NCBI GenBank assembly: GCA_963778025.1 | Contig: CAVZTA010000003.1 | Coordinates: forward strand, 434,001-498,000 | Length of the DNA stretch: 64,000 nt | Direction: 5' to 3' | Source of the DNA: CAVZTA01 sp963778025 | Lineage (GTDB): Bacteria; Chloroflexota; Limnocylindria; Limnocylindrales; CSP1-4 | Shown: piece by piece, positions 45,407 through 56,360 of the stretch | Position numbering within the stretch: position 1 is the stretch's first letter | Layout of the letters: each line of letters starts with the position of its first letter | Made by a program: the position numbers and the translations under genes | Notes under the pieces: generated by a model | Told to the model about the DNA's origin: nothing | Database searches by the model: none | What the model saw: the letters and a program-made list of their open reading frames with translations, nothing else

Positions 45407-46843
45407 TCAGCTGGTGAGGGTCAGCGTGACCCGTCCGCTGGCCCGGGCCAGGATCTCCTTCGCGCGACCGGAGGGGTCGAGGAGGGGTCGCCCGGCGAGC
45501 CAGGTGTGATCGACCGCCGGGTGCAGCACATGGACGATGACGAGATCCGTGTCCGTGGTCGCCGGGTCGTCGATCGACCGCAGCAGCGAGCCGTCCGGCA
45601 GCGACAGCTCGGGCACGCGCGGATCGACGTAGTCGACGACCGCGCCGCGGGCGACGAGCTCCTCGAGGATCTCGATGGCCGGTGACTCGCGGATGTCGTC
45701 GACGCCGGGCTTGTAGGTGACACCCACGACGAGCACCCGAGCCCCGCGCAGGCCGATCCCGCGATCGGCGAGCAGTTCCATCGCACGCGCGACGATCGCC
45801 CCGGGACGCTCGACGATGGCCGTCATCGCCTCCTCGAGGATGGGCGCCGAACCATGCGCGGCGCGCAGCTGCCAGAGCAGGTAGTGCGGATCGCACGGGA
45901 TGCAGTGGCCGCCGACACCGGTCCCGGCGCGGAACGGCATGAACCCGAACGGCTTCGTGGAGGCGGCTTCGAGGACCTCATCGAACTCGAGGCCCAGGTC
46001 CCGGGTCGCCGACTCCATCTCGTTCGCGAAGGCGATGTTGACCGCCCGGAACGAATTCTCGAGGAGCTTGGTGAACTCCGCGGCCTCGGGACTGCTCACG
46101 GTGTGCGTGGGCGCGACGCGACCGATGACCGCGACCGCGCGCGCCGCGCACGCGGGCGACGACCCGCCGACGACCCGCGGCACGACCGACTGCGGGAAGC
46201 GCACGTTCCCGGGATCGATCCGTTCCGGGCTGAAGGCGACGTGGATATCGGTCCCGACCGTGAACCCGCGCTGCTCCAGCGGCGTCGCCACCAGATCGCG
46301 CGTGCATCCGACGTAGCTCGTGGAGGTCAGGATGATCACCTGCCCGGGCCGCGCGTTCGCGACCACGGACGCGCACGCCGCCCGAAGGGCCACGAGGTCG
46401 GGGACCTCGTGGGCGTCGACCGGGGTCGGCACGCACACGATCACGGCATCGGCATCGGCGAGGGCGCGGGGATCGGAGGTGAGCCGGAAGGCGTCGCTGT
46501 CGAGCGCGAGCCGCAGGCGGGTGTGATCATCGGCCACGAGATCGACGTGGCGGCGACGGATGGCGTCGAGCCGCGCCTCGCTGATCTCGAGCGCGATGAG
46601 CTTGGCGCCCGTCTCGTGCAGGCCCAGGGCTGTCGGCAGCCCGACATAGCCCAACCCGACGATGGCGACCGTGGGAGCCTCCACGGGGACCATCGCAGCG
46701 AGATCGGCCGCCGTCTCGGCCGGGAGATCGAGGACGTGGAGGCGTCCCGCCGGCGTCTCGTCGACGACGCGGGAGCGAGCCCTACTCGGGCGGTCGGCCT
46801 GAAGAGTCAACGTGTTGCCCCCTGATGCCGGAGTGGCGGGCAT
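45407..46843 (-). CDS. UDP-N-acetyl-hexosamine (WbpA/WecC-type) 6-dehydrogenase
   Basis: 478 residues from ATG 46843. NAD-binding VAIVGLGYVGLPTALGL, the signature VAFSPERIDPGN of WbpA/WecC-type enzymes, KLLENSFRAVNIAFANE, catalytic Cys in GVGGHCIPCDPHYLLW and VLVVGVTYKPGVDDIRESPA. It would oxidise UDP-GlcNAc, UDP-ManNAc or UDP-Glc to the uronic acid for surface glycans. It diverges from the polysaccharide operon across a 276-base gap. About 45 N-terminal residues precede the family start; the longer open frame upstream is rejected. Confidence 0.9.
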   Translation of the reverse strand: MPATPASGGNTLTLQADRPSRARSRVVDETPAGRLHVLDLPAETAADLAAMVPVEAPTVAIVGLGYVGLPTALGLHETGAKLIALEISEARLDAIRRRHVDLVADDHTRLRLALDSDAFRLTSDPRALADADAVIVCVPTPVDAHEVPDLVALRAACASVVANARPGQVIILTSTSYVGCTRDLVATPLEQRGFTVGTDIHVAFSPERIDPGNVRFPQSVVPRVVGGSSPACAARAVAVIGRVAPTHTVSSPEAAEFTKLLENSFRAVNIAFANEMESATRDLGLEFDEVLEAASTKPFGFMPFRAGTGVGGHCIPCDPHYLLWQLRAAHGSAPILEEAMTAIVERPGAIVARAMELLADRGIGLRGARVLVVGVTYKPGVDDIRESPAIEILEELVARGAVVDYVDPRVPELSLPDGSLLRSIDDPATTDTDLVIVHVLHPAVDHTWLAGRPLLDPSGRAKEILARASGRVTLTLTS

Positions 46844-47119
46844 ACGATTCCCGCGACATCGACGAAGAAAAAAGACAGCCCCCTGAAGATGAAGCGGGCA
46901 TACCCCCTGACCGCTGCCGGAATCGAACCAGTACCAATGGCTGGTGTCAAGGACAGCCAACCTTGCAAGACCGCACCGCTTCGGCCTCCGGTGCGCAGGC
47001 GCACCAGGACCCCGATGGGACCTTCGGCGACTCCGGGCCGCCTCCGGCAGCGCCGGCGAGGCGGACACGGTGCCCCTTCGCACCGTGCCTCCGGGGAAGG
47101 CGCGTAGACTGCCCCGGTC
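46844..47119. promoter_or_regulatory. Divergent intergenic region with inverted repeats
   Basis: This 276-base gap separates the minus-strand UDP-sugar dehydrogenase from the plus-strand polysaccharide operon and should hold both promoters. Two inverted repeats are visible: GGTGCGC-AG-GCGCACC at 46990-47005, and CACGGTG/CACCGTG around 47068-47089. No gene seen. A T-loop-like GGTTCGATTCC on the minus strand has no tRNA around it. Confidence 0.5.
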
Positions 47120-48442
47120 GTGAACGACCGAATCCTGTTCGTGCGCCAGCTCCGGTACCTGGGCCGGCGTGTGCTGCTCATCGTCCTGGCGACGGTCGCG
47201 GGACTGTTCCTGGGCTATTTCGCGAGCACGCTGACGCAGCGCACCTACGAGGCCAAAGCGCGGATCGTCATCGGTCCCGCCGTCGCCCCGCTGATCTCGA
47301 ACCCGAATGACGTGGCGCCCCCCCAGCGGCTGATCCAGACCTACGCGGAGTTGGTCGAGACCGACGCGATCGCGGACCTCGTGTCCGACGACACGGGGAT
47401 CCCGTCGGCGCGCCTCCTCCAGCGGTCCAGGCGGTGGCGCCGCTCGAAAGCCTGTTCATCGACATCATCGCGCGGGACCAGGACCCGGACACCGCGGCGC
47501 TGATCGCGAACTCGTTCGCGAACACGCTCATCGATCGATCACCCGACTACACCGTCGACACGTCGAAGGTGAAGCTGCTCGTCGCTCGCGCAGCCGGCGA
47601 GCCCGCCAGACGACCCGATCGCCCCGCGGCCGCTGTTCGACAGCCTGCTCGGCGGCATGGCCGGGCTGATGGGCGGCATCGTCGGGGTGTACGTCGCCGC
47701 ATACGTCCGGCGCCGGGTGCGCTTCTCGGAAGACCTCGAAGGGATCCTGGGACGACCCACGCTGGGGACGCTCCGCGCATTGCGCCCGGGCCCCCTCATG
47801 GACCGCATCCAGGGGTCACGCGACCTGCAGCGCGCGCGTCTGGCGATCGAATACCAGACGGTCGGATCGCCCGTGACCCGCCTGCTGGTCGCCAGCCCGG
47901 ACGCGGGTGACGGACGCACCACGGTCGCTGCCGCGCTGGCGCTGTCGTTCGCCCAGGTGGGCCGTGCGACGGTGCTCGTCGACGGCGACATCCGCCACCC
48001 GGCCGTCGCCGAACGGCTGGGCCTGGGGGAGGTCGACCCCGATCGCGCGGCGGACGACGAGGGACACCTGCGTGCGGTCCGGATGCTCCAGGTGCCCGAT
48101 CTCTCGGTCGTTCCGGCGTCCTTCGTCCACGCGCCGACGGTGAGCGCGATGCTCGAGCGGGTGGCCCTGGCCGTGCGTGACGCCGTGGCCGCCGGCGCCG
48201 AGGTGGTGATCGTCGACTCGCCGCCGCTCGAGGCCTTCGCCGACGCCGGCGTGATCGCCCAGCAGATGGATGCCGTGATCCTGGTCGCGCGCGAGGGCGT
48301 CGGCACGGATGCCGTGGAGCGTGCCCGGGAGCGTCTGGAGATGGCGAAGATCCCGATCCTGGGCGCGGTCCTCAACCGCCGGCCGGTCGTCGAGACGGTC
48401 GTCGAACACCCGTCGACCGTCGCCAGCGTGGAGCCCACCTAG
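47120..48442 (+). CDS. Wzz chain-length domain fused to a Wzc-like (BY-kinase-type) ATPase; two compensating frameshifts
   Basis: About 440 residues from GTG 47120. An N-terminal Wzz domain (transmembrane RRVLLIVLATVAGLFLGYF, RTYEAKARIVIG, PLESLFIDIIARDQDPDTAALIAN), a second membrane helix (GLMGGIVGVYVAAYV) and a BY-kinase-like domain. Shifts near 47422-47425 (-1 or +2) and 47583/47584 (+1) cancel out; at the second GTC/GTG, both Val, are the alternatives. The Walker A motif reads SPDAGDGRTT, with Arg in place of Lys. Walker B VVIVDSPP is intact. There is no Tyr cluster at the C-terminus. Controls polysaccharide length; kinase activity is doubtful. Confidence 0.82.
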
Positions 48443-48599
48443 GCCCACCGGCCACGCAGCCGCGCCCCGATCCGAGTCCTCGTTCCGAGCGTGGTCGGCG
48501 GCCATGGTGCCGTCGAGCACCGCCCGGACGGATCCGCGGGTCGTCCGTGGTAGGGTGCGCGTCCGGTGACCGAGGCGCGCTGATGGGAGACGGTTCGAC

Positions 48600-50071
48600 G
48601 TGGGGCTGATGACGGGACAGCAGGCTGCGTCGCCCGTCACGCGCGGCGCCCGGCCATCCAGCGGTCCGACGCTCGTACCGCCGCGCCTCGTGCTGCCGGA
48701 GGTGGATGCGGCGCGCCCATCCGAGCTGATGGCGATCCTGTTCGAGCACCTCCCGGAGCTGCTCGGAGCGCTGATCGCGGTCCTGGGGCTGCTCGGCCGC
48801 GCCAGCGGCGTCGGGATCGCTGACCGTCGCCGCGGGGCTCAGCTTGCTGCCGCTCGGGCTCATCTCGCCGCGGGTCACGTTGATGGCGATGTGCATCCTC
48901 GTGCCGCAGGCCGAGCTGGGTGTGCCCGTGGGCCCGCTCGGGTTCCACGTGATGGCGCTGTTTGCGTCGATGATCGGTATCGCGCTGCGTCTTCCCTTCG
49001 AGCGGCTTCCCGTGCGGCTGGGCCTCGGCGCTGCGTGCCTCGTCGTGTTCGTCGCCCTGGCCGCGGTGACATTGCCGGCCGCCCTCGTCGATCTTCCGAT
49101 CGACCGCACGAAGTTCGCGGTGTCGCAGCTCCTCCAGATCCTGGGCGGTGCAGCGCTGTTCTGTGGGATCGCCTACGTCGCGCGCGCGCCGCTCGGTCGG
49201 GGCCGTACACGATCGCCGTGCTCCTGTCAGGAGTGCTCGCCTGCGTCGCGACGGTGCTCAGCACGCTCGGCGGTGAGCCCGCCGCGTTCGCCGCGCAGGT
49301 CTTCGCGACCGGACCCGCGACGCTGCAGCGGCGCGGTCGGCGTGCTGGCCAACGCGAACTACATGGGTCTGCTGGCGGCGACCATCGGCACCGGGCTGTA
49401 TCGCGTTCGCGGTCCATCGCCACGGGCTGGCCCGGATCCTGTACCTCGTCGGCGCGGTGTGCGCGGTCGGCGCGATCCTCGTGACGTTCTCACGCGGCGC
49501 CTGCTGGCCCTCGCGGCCGGGGTCGTCACGCTCGCCTTCGCGAAGAGCCGGTCCTTGGGCGTCGTACTCGCGGCGCTCCTGGTGTGGGCGCGGTGGTCAT
49601 CTACCCGGCGTTCCTCAACGCCCGGCTCAACGTGAGCTACGGCGACGCGAGCGATCCGAACGCGACGATCGGCCAGAACGAGCAGTGACCTCACGCGGCG
49701 GATCGTGTTCGACGCCGGCATCAGCCTGTTCGAGAGCTCGCCGATCGGCAGGCGTGGGCTTCGGCCAGTTCCAGTTCCTGAGTCCACTCCACGTCTCGGG
49801 CAGCGACGTGACGTACCCGCACGACGCGTATCTGCGGATCCTCGCCGAGCAGGGGATCCTCGGCGTCGCTGCGTTCATCGCCCTTCTGGCGTGGCGGTCC
49901 TGCGGATTCGTCGACGCCGTGCCGGGCACGCGCTCGATCGCGCTCGCGGCGCTCGCCTGCTACCTCGTGGCCGCCCTCATCGCCGAGCCGTTCAGCGTGC
50001 TCCAGGCGTCCGGGGTCACGTGGGTCATCGTGGGTGCGGTCATCGGACCCGGCCTGGCGCACCGGGCATGA
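48600..50071 (+). CDS. O-antigen polymerase/ligase-like membrane protein (many apparent frameshifts)
   Basis: About 486 residues if roughly ten third-position indels are repaired (48812, 49188, 49204, 49325, 49401, 49500, 49584, 49588, about 49670, 49749). Pieces in different frames then join into one protein with about ten hydrophobic helices. They carry the Wzy_C/WaaL signatures: GVLANANYMGLLAA, AILVTFSRGA, PIGGVGFGQFQFLSP, DVTYPHDAYLRILAEQGILGVAAFIALLAW. It would polymerise or ligate the glycan repeat outside the membrane. Start GTG 48600; the stop overlaps the next ATG. This is the most heavily disrupted gene of the window; a true pseudogene is possible but less likely. Confidence 0.7.
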
Positions 50072-51834
50072 CCAGCGCCAGCCGGACGGTGGAGATGACG
50101 TCGCCGCCGCTCGAGCGCCCGGCGACCCGGTCGCTCGCCCGTCCCGGGCCGGTGGGGCTCGTCATCGCGCTCGCGGTCCTCGCGGAGCTCGTCGTCCTCG
50201 CGCTCATCCCGCGCCTGGTGACGACCGATGGCGCGATCCACGTCGGTGGCGCAGGGCTCATCCGCGACCTGCTGACGGGCGCCGGGGACATCCATCTCCA
50301 CTACGTCGACATCACGCCGTACCCCGTCCCCAATCTCACCCCCGAGCTCGCGCTCGCCGCATTGATGCTGGTGCTGGATCCGGGGGTGGCCGAGAAGGTG
50401 CTCGTGGCGGGCTACGTCATCCTGCTGCCGCTGGGCATGCTGGCCGCCGTCCGGGCGGCCGGGGCCCGCGCGCCGTGGCTCGCGGTGCTCGCGATCCCGC
50501 TGACCTTCTCGTTCACGCTCCAGTACGGCTTCTACAACTTCTCGTACGCCGTGGCCTGTGCGCTGTTCGTGATGGCGGCCGCGCTGCGCCTCCGGGAGCG
50601 GCCCACCGGCCGGCGGGCGGTCGTGCTGGGCGCGCTGCTGCTGGTGACGTATAGCTGCCACCTCGTGCCGTATGCCGTCGCGCTCGTGTTCATCGCGGCG
50701 GTCATCGGCTGGGATGTGCTGCGCGCCCTCGTCGAGACCCGTGGCTCGCTCCGCGAGGTCGTGCGTCGCCATGGCCGCCTCGTCGGACTGGTCGTGGCCG
50801 CCGCCCTGCCATCGCTCGTCCTGTGCGTGCCGTTCCTCATCCTGACCCGGACCGGCGATCCCGCCAGCTACCGGCCGATCCTCGTGCCGTTCCTGGGCCT
50901 CCTCAGCTTCATCTGGCCGCTCGTCACGTTCGATGTCCGCGAGGCGGTGGCGTGCATCGCGATGGCGGGCGCCGTGGCCGTGCTCACACTGTGGGTGATC
51001 CGACGGCGCTGGCGCGAGCGCCGCTGGGTGGACGGCACCGACGGGCTGGCGCTGTTCACGCTCGCCACGGTCGGCGTGTTCCTTGTGTCCCCGCAGGGCG
51101 TCGCGAGCGGCGGCGGGATCCTGCTCGAGCGCCTGGCGCTGTTCCCGATCTACGGCATCGTGCTGTGGCTCTCGGCACAGGACCTGCCGGCCCGCCTGGT
51201 GCGCGCGACGGCCGTCGTGGCGCTCGTCGCCGCCGCGGGGTTCGTCGTCCTGCGGATGCCCGCCTACCTGGAGCTGAGCAGCCGCGCGAACGACTACCTG
51301 TCGGTGGCGTCATGTCTCGCGCCGGGGTCCACCATGCTCCAGGCGAACCTGTATCAGGTGGTCCCGGGCCCGCTTCGCCGGCAGGACCCGCTCATCGAGG
51401 AGACCGGCGTCCTGAGCGCCGCGACACGCGGCCACGACCTCGGCAGCGTCGAGGGCGATGTGCCCTTCTACCCCATCACCAACAGACCCGGGAATGACCC
51501 GTACGTCCACTTGCGGACCTCGGGCGACCTCCTCTATCACATCCCCCCGGAGATCGATCTCCTGGGGTATGAGCAGCGCACCGACGGGCGCGTCGACTAT
51601 CTCCTGCTGTACGGTCGCTCCGAGGCCGACGCTACGGTGCTCGCCTCGTCGCGCTGGACCGCGTTGCGCGGCCAGCTGGAACAGGGCTACCGCCGGGTGG
51701 CGACGTCCGCCGCCGGGCATCTCGAGGTCTTCGAGCGGGATGCGGACGATCTCCGCGCCCGGGGCGAGGCCGCACGTGCACAAGCCGGCTCGGCCTGTCC
51801 GGCCGTGGCATCGGACCCATTCGAGGGGGATTGA
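50068..51834 (+). CDS. Multi-pass membrane protein, possibly a glycosyltransferase-C-like or polysaccharide protein
   Basis: 588 residues, intact, ATG 50068 overlapping the previous stop. About ten transmembrane helices (PVGLVIALAVLAELVVLALIP, YVILLPLGMLAAVRAAG, LAVLAIPLTFSFTLQYGFYNFSYAVACALFV, RLVGLVVAAALPSLVLC and others) and a soluble C-terminal domain of about 170 residues. After the first helix come DGAIHVGGAGLIRDLL and HYVDITPYPVPNLTPELAL, where GT-C enzymes keep acidic loop residues. I cannot assign a family. It lies between the Wzy-like gene and asnB. Confidence 0.7.
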   Translation: MTSASRTVEMTSPPLERPATRSLARPGPVGLVIALAVLAELVVLALIPRLVTTDGAIHVGGAGLIRDLLTGAGDIHLHYVDITPYPVPNLTPELALAALMLVLDPGVAEKVLVAGYVILLPLGMLAAVRAAGARAPWLAVLAIPLTFSFTLQYGFYNFSYAVACALFVMAAALRLRERPTGRRAVVLGALLLVTYSCHLVPYAVALVFIAAVIGWDVLRALVETRGSLREVVRRHGRLVGLVVAAALPSLVLCVPFLILTRTGDPASYRPILVPFLGLLSFIWPLVTFDVREAVACIAMAGAVAVLTLWVIRRRWRERRWVDGTDGLALFTLATVGVFLVSPQGVASGGGILLERLALFPIYGIVLWLSAQDLPARLVRATAVVALVAAAGFVVLRMPAYLELSSRANDYLSVASCLAPGSTMLQANLYQVVPGPLRRQDPLIEETGVLSAATRGHDLGSVEGDVPFYPITNRPGNDPYVHLRTSGDLLYHIPPEIDLLGYEQRTDGRVDYLLLYGRSEADATVLASSRWTALRGQLEQGYRRVATSAAGHLEVFERDADDLRARGEAARAQAGSACPAVASDPFEGD

Positions 51835-51837
51835 CGG

Positions 51838-53738
51838 ATGTGTGGGATCGCCGGCCTCGCCACGGCGCACGGGCTGCGCCGCGATGACGAGGCGCTCGTC
51901 GTCGAGATGCTGCATGGGCTCGCCCATCGCGGGCCCGACGACGAGCACTGGATGGGCGACGAGCGGGCGATCGATCGGCTCGCGCCGCCTCGCGATCATC
52001 GACCTCGACACGGGCCGTCAGCCGATGACCACGACCGACGGCTCGATCGTCATCAGCCAGAACGGCGAGATCTACAACTACGTCGAGCTCCGCGAGGAGC
52101 TGCTGCGACGCGGCCACACCCTCGCGACGCACGGTGACACCGAGGTCATCGGACACCTCTACCAGGAGTTCGGCGACGACTTCGTCGACCACCTGCGCGG
52201 GATGTTCGCGATCGCGCTCTGGGACAAGCCGCGCCAGCGGCTGATCCTGGCCCGCGATCGGCTGGGCAAGAAGCCGATCTACTGGCGGCTCGCCGACGGG
52301 CGGCTGAGCTACGGGTCGGAGATGAAGGTCATCCTCACCGAGCCCGATGTCGCCAAGGACATCGACCGCCAGGCGCTCGCCCTGTTCCTCGAGTACCAGT
52401 ACATCCCCGCCCCATGGACGATCCTGCGCGGCGTCCACAAGCTGCCGCCCGCCTCGATCCTGACGTGGGATGGTGGTGAGCCACGGATCCGGCGCTACTG
52501 GGAGCCCGACTACACCACGAAGGTCCGCCGGTCGCTGGAGGAGGACCGCGAGGCCGCTCTCGAGGTGCTGCGGGAGTCGGTCCGGCTGCGCCTCAGGAGC
52601 GATGTCCCGGTGGGCGCGTTCCTGTCGGGCGGCATGGACTCGAGCACGGTCGTGGCGCTCATGGCCGAGGCGTCCAGCCAGGTCCGAACCTTCTCGATCG
52701 GGTTCCAGGAGAAGGAGTACGACGAGCTGCGCTACGCACGCGCCGTCGCGAAGCACTTCGGGACCGACCACACCGACGAGGTCGTCGACCTGGACGCGAT
52801 CAGCCTCCTGCCCGAGCTGGCCGACCACTACGACGAGCCCTTCGGCGATCTCCTCGGCGATCCCGACGTTCCGGGTGTCGCAGCTCGCCGCGAAGTCGCT
52901 CAAGGTCGTCCTGACCGGCGACGGCGGCGACGAGGCGTTCGGCGGCTACGACCGCTACCGGTTCGAGGCCGCGATGTCGATGCTGGGCAAGCTGCCGACG
53001 CCCCTCCACATGGCCGGCGTGTCCGCGGCGCAGGCCGTCCTGTCGCGGACGGCCGCCAAGTCGAAGCTCCGGCGCCGTGCCGACAACTGGCGGCGCCTCG
53101 CGACCCTCGACTCGGACACGCGCTACACGCGCCTGATGTCCATCTACCACGCCGCCGCTCCGTACCGCGCTCCTCCGCGACGCGGCGACCGGCTATCAGG
53201 ATCAGTACCTCGAGAGCGCGCTTCGCTCGGGCCCGTCCGACACGCTCGACCGGCTCCTCCGCGCCGACATGCTCACGTACCTGCCCGAGGACCTCAACGT
53301 GAAGGTCGACCGGGCGACGATGGCCAACTCGCTCGAGGCGCGTTCGCCGCTCCTCGACCATCGCGTCTACGAGTTCGCGGCGGCGCTGCCGTCGCACCGG
53401 AAGATGCGCCGCGGCACGAGCAAGATCGTGCTCCGTGAGGTCGCCAAGCAGCTGATGCCGGCCGAGCTGCGTCGACCGGCCCAAGATGGGCTTCGGCGTG
53501 CCCATCGGCTCGCTGGTTCCGGTCCACGCTGGGCGATGTGTTCAGCGACACGGTCCTGGCGCCCGATTCGCGGACCCGCGACCAGCTCGACGTGACGGTC
53601 GCCCGGCAGATCCTTGCCGAGCACCGCGGCGGCACCATCGACCACGGCCACCGGCTGTGGCTGCTCCTGATGTACGAGCTGTGGGCGCGTCGCTGGCTGG
53701 CGGCTGCGCCGGCCGCGACCCTCGCCGAGACCGCGTGA
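51838..53738 (+). CDS. asnB: Glutamine-hydrolysing asparagine synthetase-like amidotransferase (five apparent +1 frameshifts)
   Basis: About 631 residues after five extra bases are ignored (51969, 52849, 53162, 53472, 53512); the repaired length divides exactly by three. Cys2 of MCGIAGLA is the class II glutaminase nucleophile. Then RRLAIIDLDTGRQPM, SQNGEIYNYVELREEL, LSGGMDSSTVVAL (ATP site), VVLTGDGGDEAFGGYDRYR and RPKMGFGVPIGSWFR. AsnB homologues in polysaccharide loci often amidate uronic acids or act on sugar precursors rather than making asparagine. At 52849 the codon could be GAT or GAC (both Asp). Its stop overlaps the next GTG. Confidence 0.9.
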
Positions 53739-54671
53739 GAGCGCTCGTCACCGGCGCGGCCGGGTTCATCGGACACCACCTGGTCCACGAGCTGCTGGCG
53801 GCCGGCCACGAGGTGGCCGGGATCGACGACCTCTCGACGGGCTCGATCGACCGGCTCACCTGTGTCAGCGACCGCATCCACTTCGTCCAGGGCGACATCC
53901 GCTCCGCGGGCGACGTGGACCGCGGCGATCGAGGGCTGCGACGTCGTCTATCACCAGGCCGCGCTGCCGTCGGTGGCGCGCTCGGTCAAGGACCCGATCG
54001 CCTCGAACGAGGTGAACACGACGGGCACGATCACGGTGATGCAGGCGGCCGCCCGGGCCGGTGTCCGGCGGGTGATCTTCGCCGGCTCGTCGTCGGTCTA
54101 CGGCGACTCGGCGGAGCTGCCGCGCCGCGAGACCCAGGTGCCGCGTCCGCTGTCGCCGTACGCCGTCAGCAAGCTCGCCGCCGAGGGCTACGTCCACACC
54201 CTGGGTGCCCTGAACGGCATCGAGACCATCGTCCTGCGGTACTTCAACATCTTCGGGCCGGGCCAGGACCCCGAGTCGCAGTACGCGGCGGTCATCCCGC
54301 GGTTCATCACCGCGGCCATGGCCGGGCGGCCGCTGACCGTCTTCGGTGATGGGCGCCAGTCACGCGACTTCACGCACATCGCGAACGTCGTGTCCGCGAA
54401 CCTCCTGGCCGCCACCGAGGGCCGAAGCGGCGTGACGATGAACATCGGCTGCGGCGACCGGTTCACCCTCGTCGACCTCGTCGCGGCCATCGAGGCCGGG
54501 CTCGACCGGCGCGTCGAGGTCCGCTACGAGGGCACGCGCCAGGGCGACGTCCCGCACAGCCAGGCGGACATCTCCGTCGCGGTCGCGGAGCTGGGTTACC
54601 GGATCGTGATGCCGTTTCCCGAGGGCATCCAGCAGACGATCCAGTCGTATCACGTCACCGCGGGTCGATGA
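53735..54671 (+). CDS. NAD-dependent sugar epimerase/dehydratase (UDP-GlcNAc 4-epimerase type; one apparent +1 frameshift)
   Basis: About 311 residues when the base at 53923/53924 is ignored. Extended SDR: ALVTGAAGFIGHHLVHELL, DDLSTGSIDR, YHQAALPSVARSVKDPIASNEVN, Ser-Tyr-Lys as GSSSVYGDSAELPRRE and PYAVSKLAAEGYV, and RYFNIFGPGQDPESQYAAVIPRF. This set (QAALPSVPRS-like, GPRQDP-like) resembles WbpP/Gne UDP-N-acetylglucosamine 4-epimerases. At the shift CGC and CGG, both Arg, are the alternatives. Start GTG overlaps asnB; stop overlaps the flippase ATG. Confidence 0.88.
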
Positions 54672-56360
54672 CCTCGACGATCCCCGCGGGTCCCGCCCCG
54701 GCCCCGCCGGGTGTGCAGGCTCCGTCCGGGCAGGCCCCGCCGGGCGCAGCTGTCGCCGCCGATGCCGGCACGCCCATCGCGCTCGCGAGCGTCGGTCGCT
54801 CGGCAGGCCTGCTCGCCATGGCCGCCGCGCTGGGCCAGGTGTTCGCGTTCGTGCGCGAGCTGTTCGTGGCCGGCGAGCTGGGCGCGAGCGCGCGCTATGA
54901 CGGCTTGCTGGTGGCGCTCGTCCTGCCGACCATCGTGGCCGGCCTCCTCGCCGGCGGTCCGGGTGCGGCGCTCGTCCCGGCGTTCAGACGGCTCGAGCGG
55001 GACGACGGCCTTCCGGCCGCGAAGCGCTTCAGCGGCGCGCTCTTCACCTGGATCTTCATCGCCGCGACCATGGCCATGCTCCTGATCTGGGCGGCCGACG
55101 AGTGGATCGCGTTCCTCACCGGGCCCGGACTCCATGCCGATGGCCACGCCGCGGCGGTCGAGGTCACGCCGATCGTCGCCCCGATGGTCGTGTTCCTCGC
55201 GCTGAGCGGCGTTCTGACGGCGCTCTGTCAGACGCGCGAGGCATTCGCGTGGATCGCGCTGGGGTGGCTCATCGGGCCGGTCGTGTCGCTGGTCGTCACG
55301 GTGACGGCCTGGGAACGCCTGGACGTCGACGCGCTCGCTTTCGGGTTGACGGTCGGGTCCGCCGCGACCTTCCTGATGGTCCTCATCGGCGCCTGGCGGG
55401 TCGGTGTCGCGCCGCGCCTCAGGCTGCGGCCGCCGCGGGATGCGCACAGCGGCTTCCTGCGCCACGCCGGGCCGCTCACGGCTGGCTCGGCGATCCTCCA
55501 GGCGAACCTGTTCGGGGACCGGGCCGTGGCGTCGCTGCTGAGCGTCGGATCGGTGAGCGCGCTCCGATACGGCGAAGGCCTGCTGCGCGGCCCGATGGGC
55601 GCCATCGCGCCGGCGTGGTCGACCGCGCTGTATCCGGCCCTGATCAAGGCGAACGATCGCGAGGACGGCGGGATCGGCGCCGCGTCGGACCGGGCGATCC
55701 GCTACGTGCTCGCGGTGTTCGTGCCGATCGCGGTCTTCGCCGCCGTGATGGCGCCATGGATCGTCGACGTCGCGTTCCGGCGGGGCAACTTCGACGCGGA
55801 GGACGCCGCCGTCACGTCGACGGTCGTCGCCGCCTTTGCGCCCCTCGTGGTGCTGACCATCATCCAGGCCGTCATCGTGGGGGCCCACAATGCCCGGCAG
55901 AGCGGCCTGCTGCTGATGACCGCGGGCTTCGCGAACGCCGGCCTGAACTTGCTATTCGATGTGATCTTCGGCGTCGCGTTCGGCGTGGCCGGCGTGGCGG
56001 TCTCCACATCGGTCACCATCCTCGTCGTGCTGACCTTCCTCGGGCTCCGCCTCGGTCGCGCCGACCCTGCCTTCTCGTGGGGGCGGCTGATGCGGTACGG
56101 GATGCGCCTCACGCTCATCGCGCTCGTGCCCGGCATCCCGCTCGCGCTGCTCGGTTGGGGGGTCGACATCGCCGGGGCGCCGCTCCTTGCCCGCCTCGTC
56201 GCCCTGGCGATGACGTTCGCGGGACTGGCGCTGGCCTATGTGGCGATCGCCCGATGGCTGCGCGTGCCCGAGGTCGTCACGTCGCATCGACGGAGCCCGG
56301 GCGCTCCTCGCGGAGCGGGTCGTGCCACGCCTGCGGGGCGTGGCGGGACGGCGAACATGA
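54668..56360 (+). CDS. MurJ/Wzx-family lipid-linked oligosaccharide flippase (one apparent +1 frameshift at the C-terminus)
   Basis: About 563 residues, with about 14 transmembrane helices after a Pro/Ala-rich N-terminus. MurJ/MVF signals: SVGRSAGLLAMAAALGQVFAFVRELFVA, GASARYDGLLVALVLPTIVAGLLAGGPGAALVPAF, SGVLTALCQTREAFAW and RYGEGLLRGPMGAIAPAWSTALYP. Near the end the frame runs on into the next gene. Ignoring one base at 56284/56285 (TCG or TCC, both Ser) it ends ...LAERVVPRLRGVAGRRT and stops at TGA 56358-56360, overlapping the next ATG. In this locus a role in glycan export is more likely than in peptidoglycan. Confidence 0.87.

Noticed and set aside
46925..46990. Possible minus-strand tRNA around a GGTTCGATTCC T-loop
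   Set aside because: No matching acceptor strand within tRNA distance, a mismatched T stem and no valid anticodon arm.
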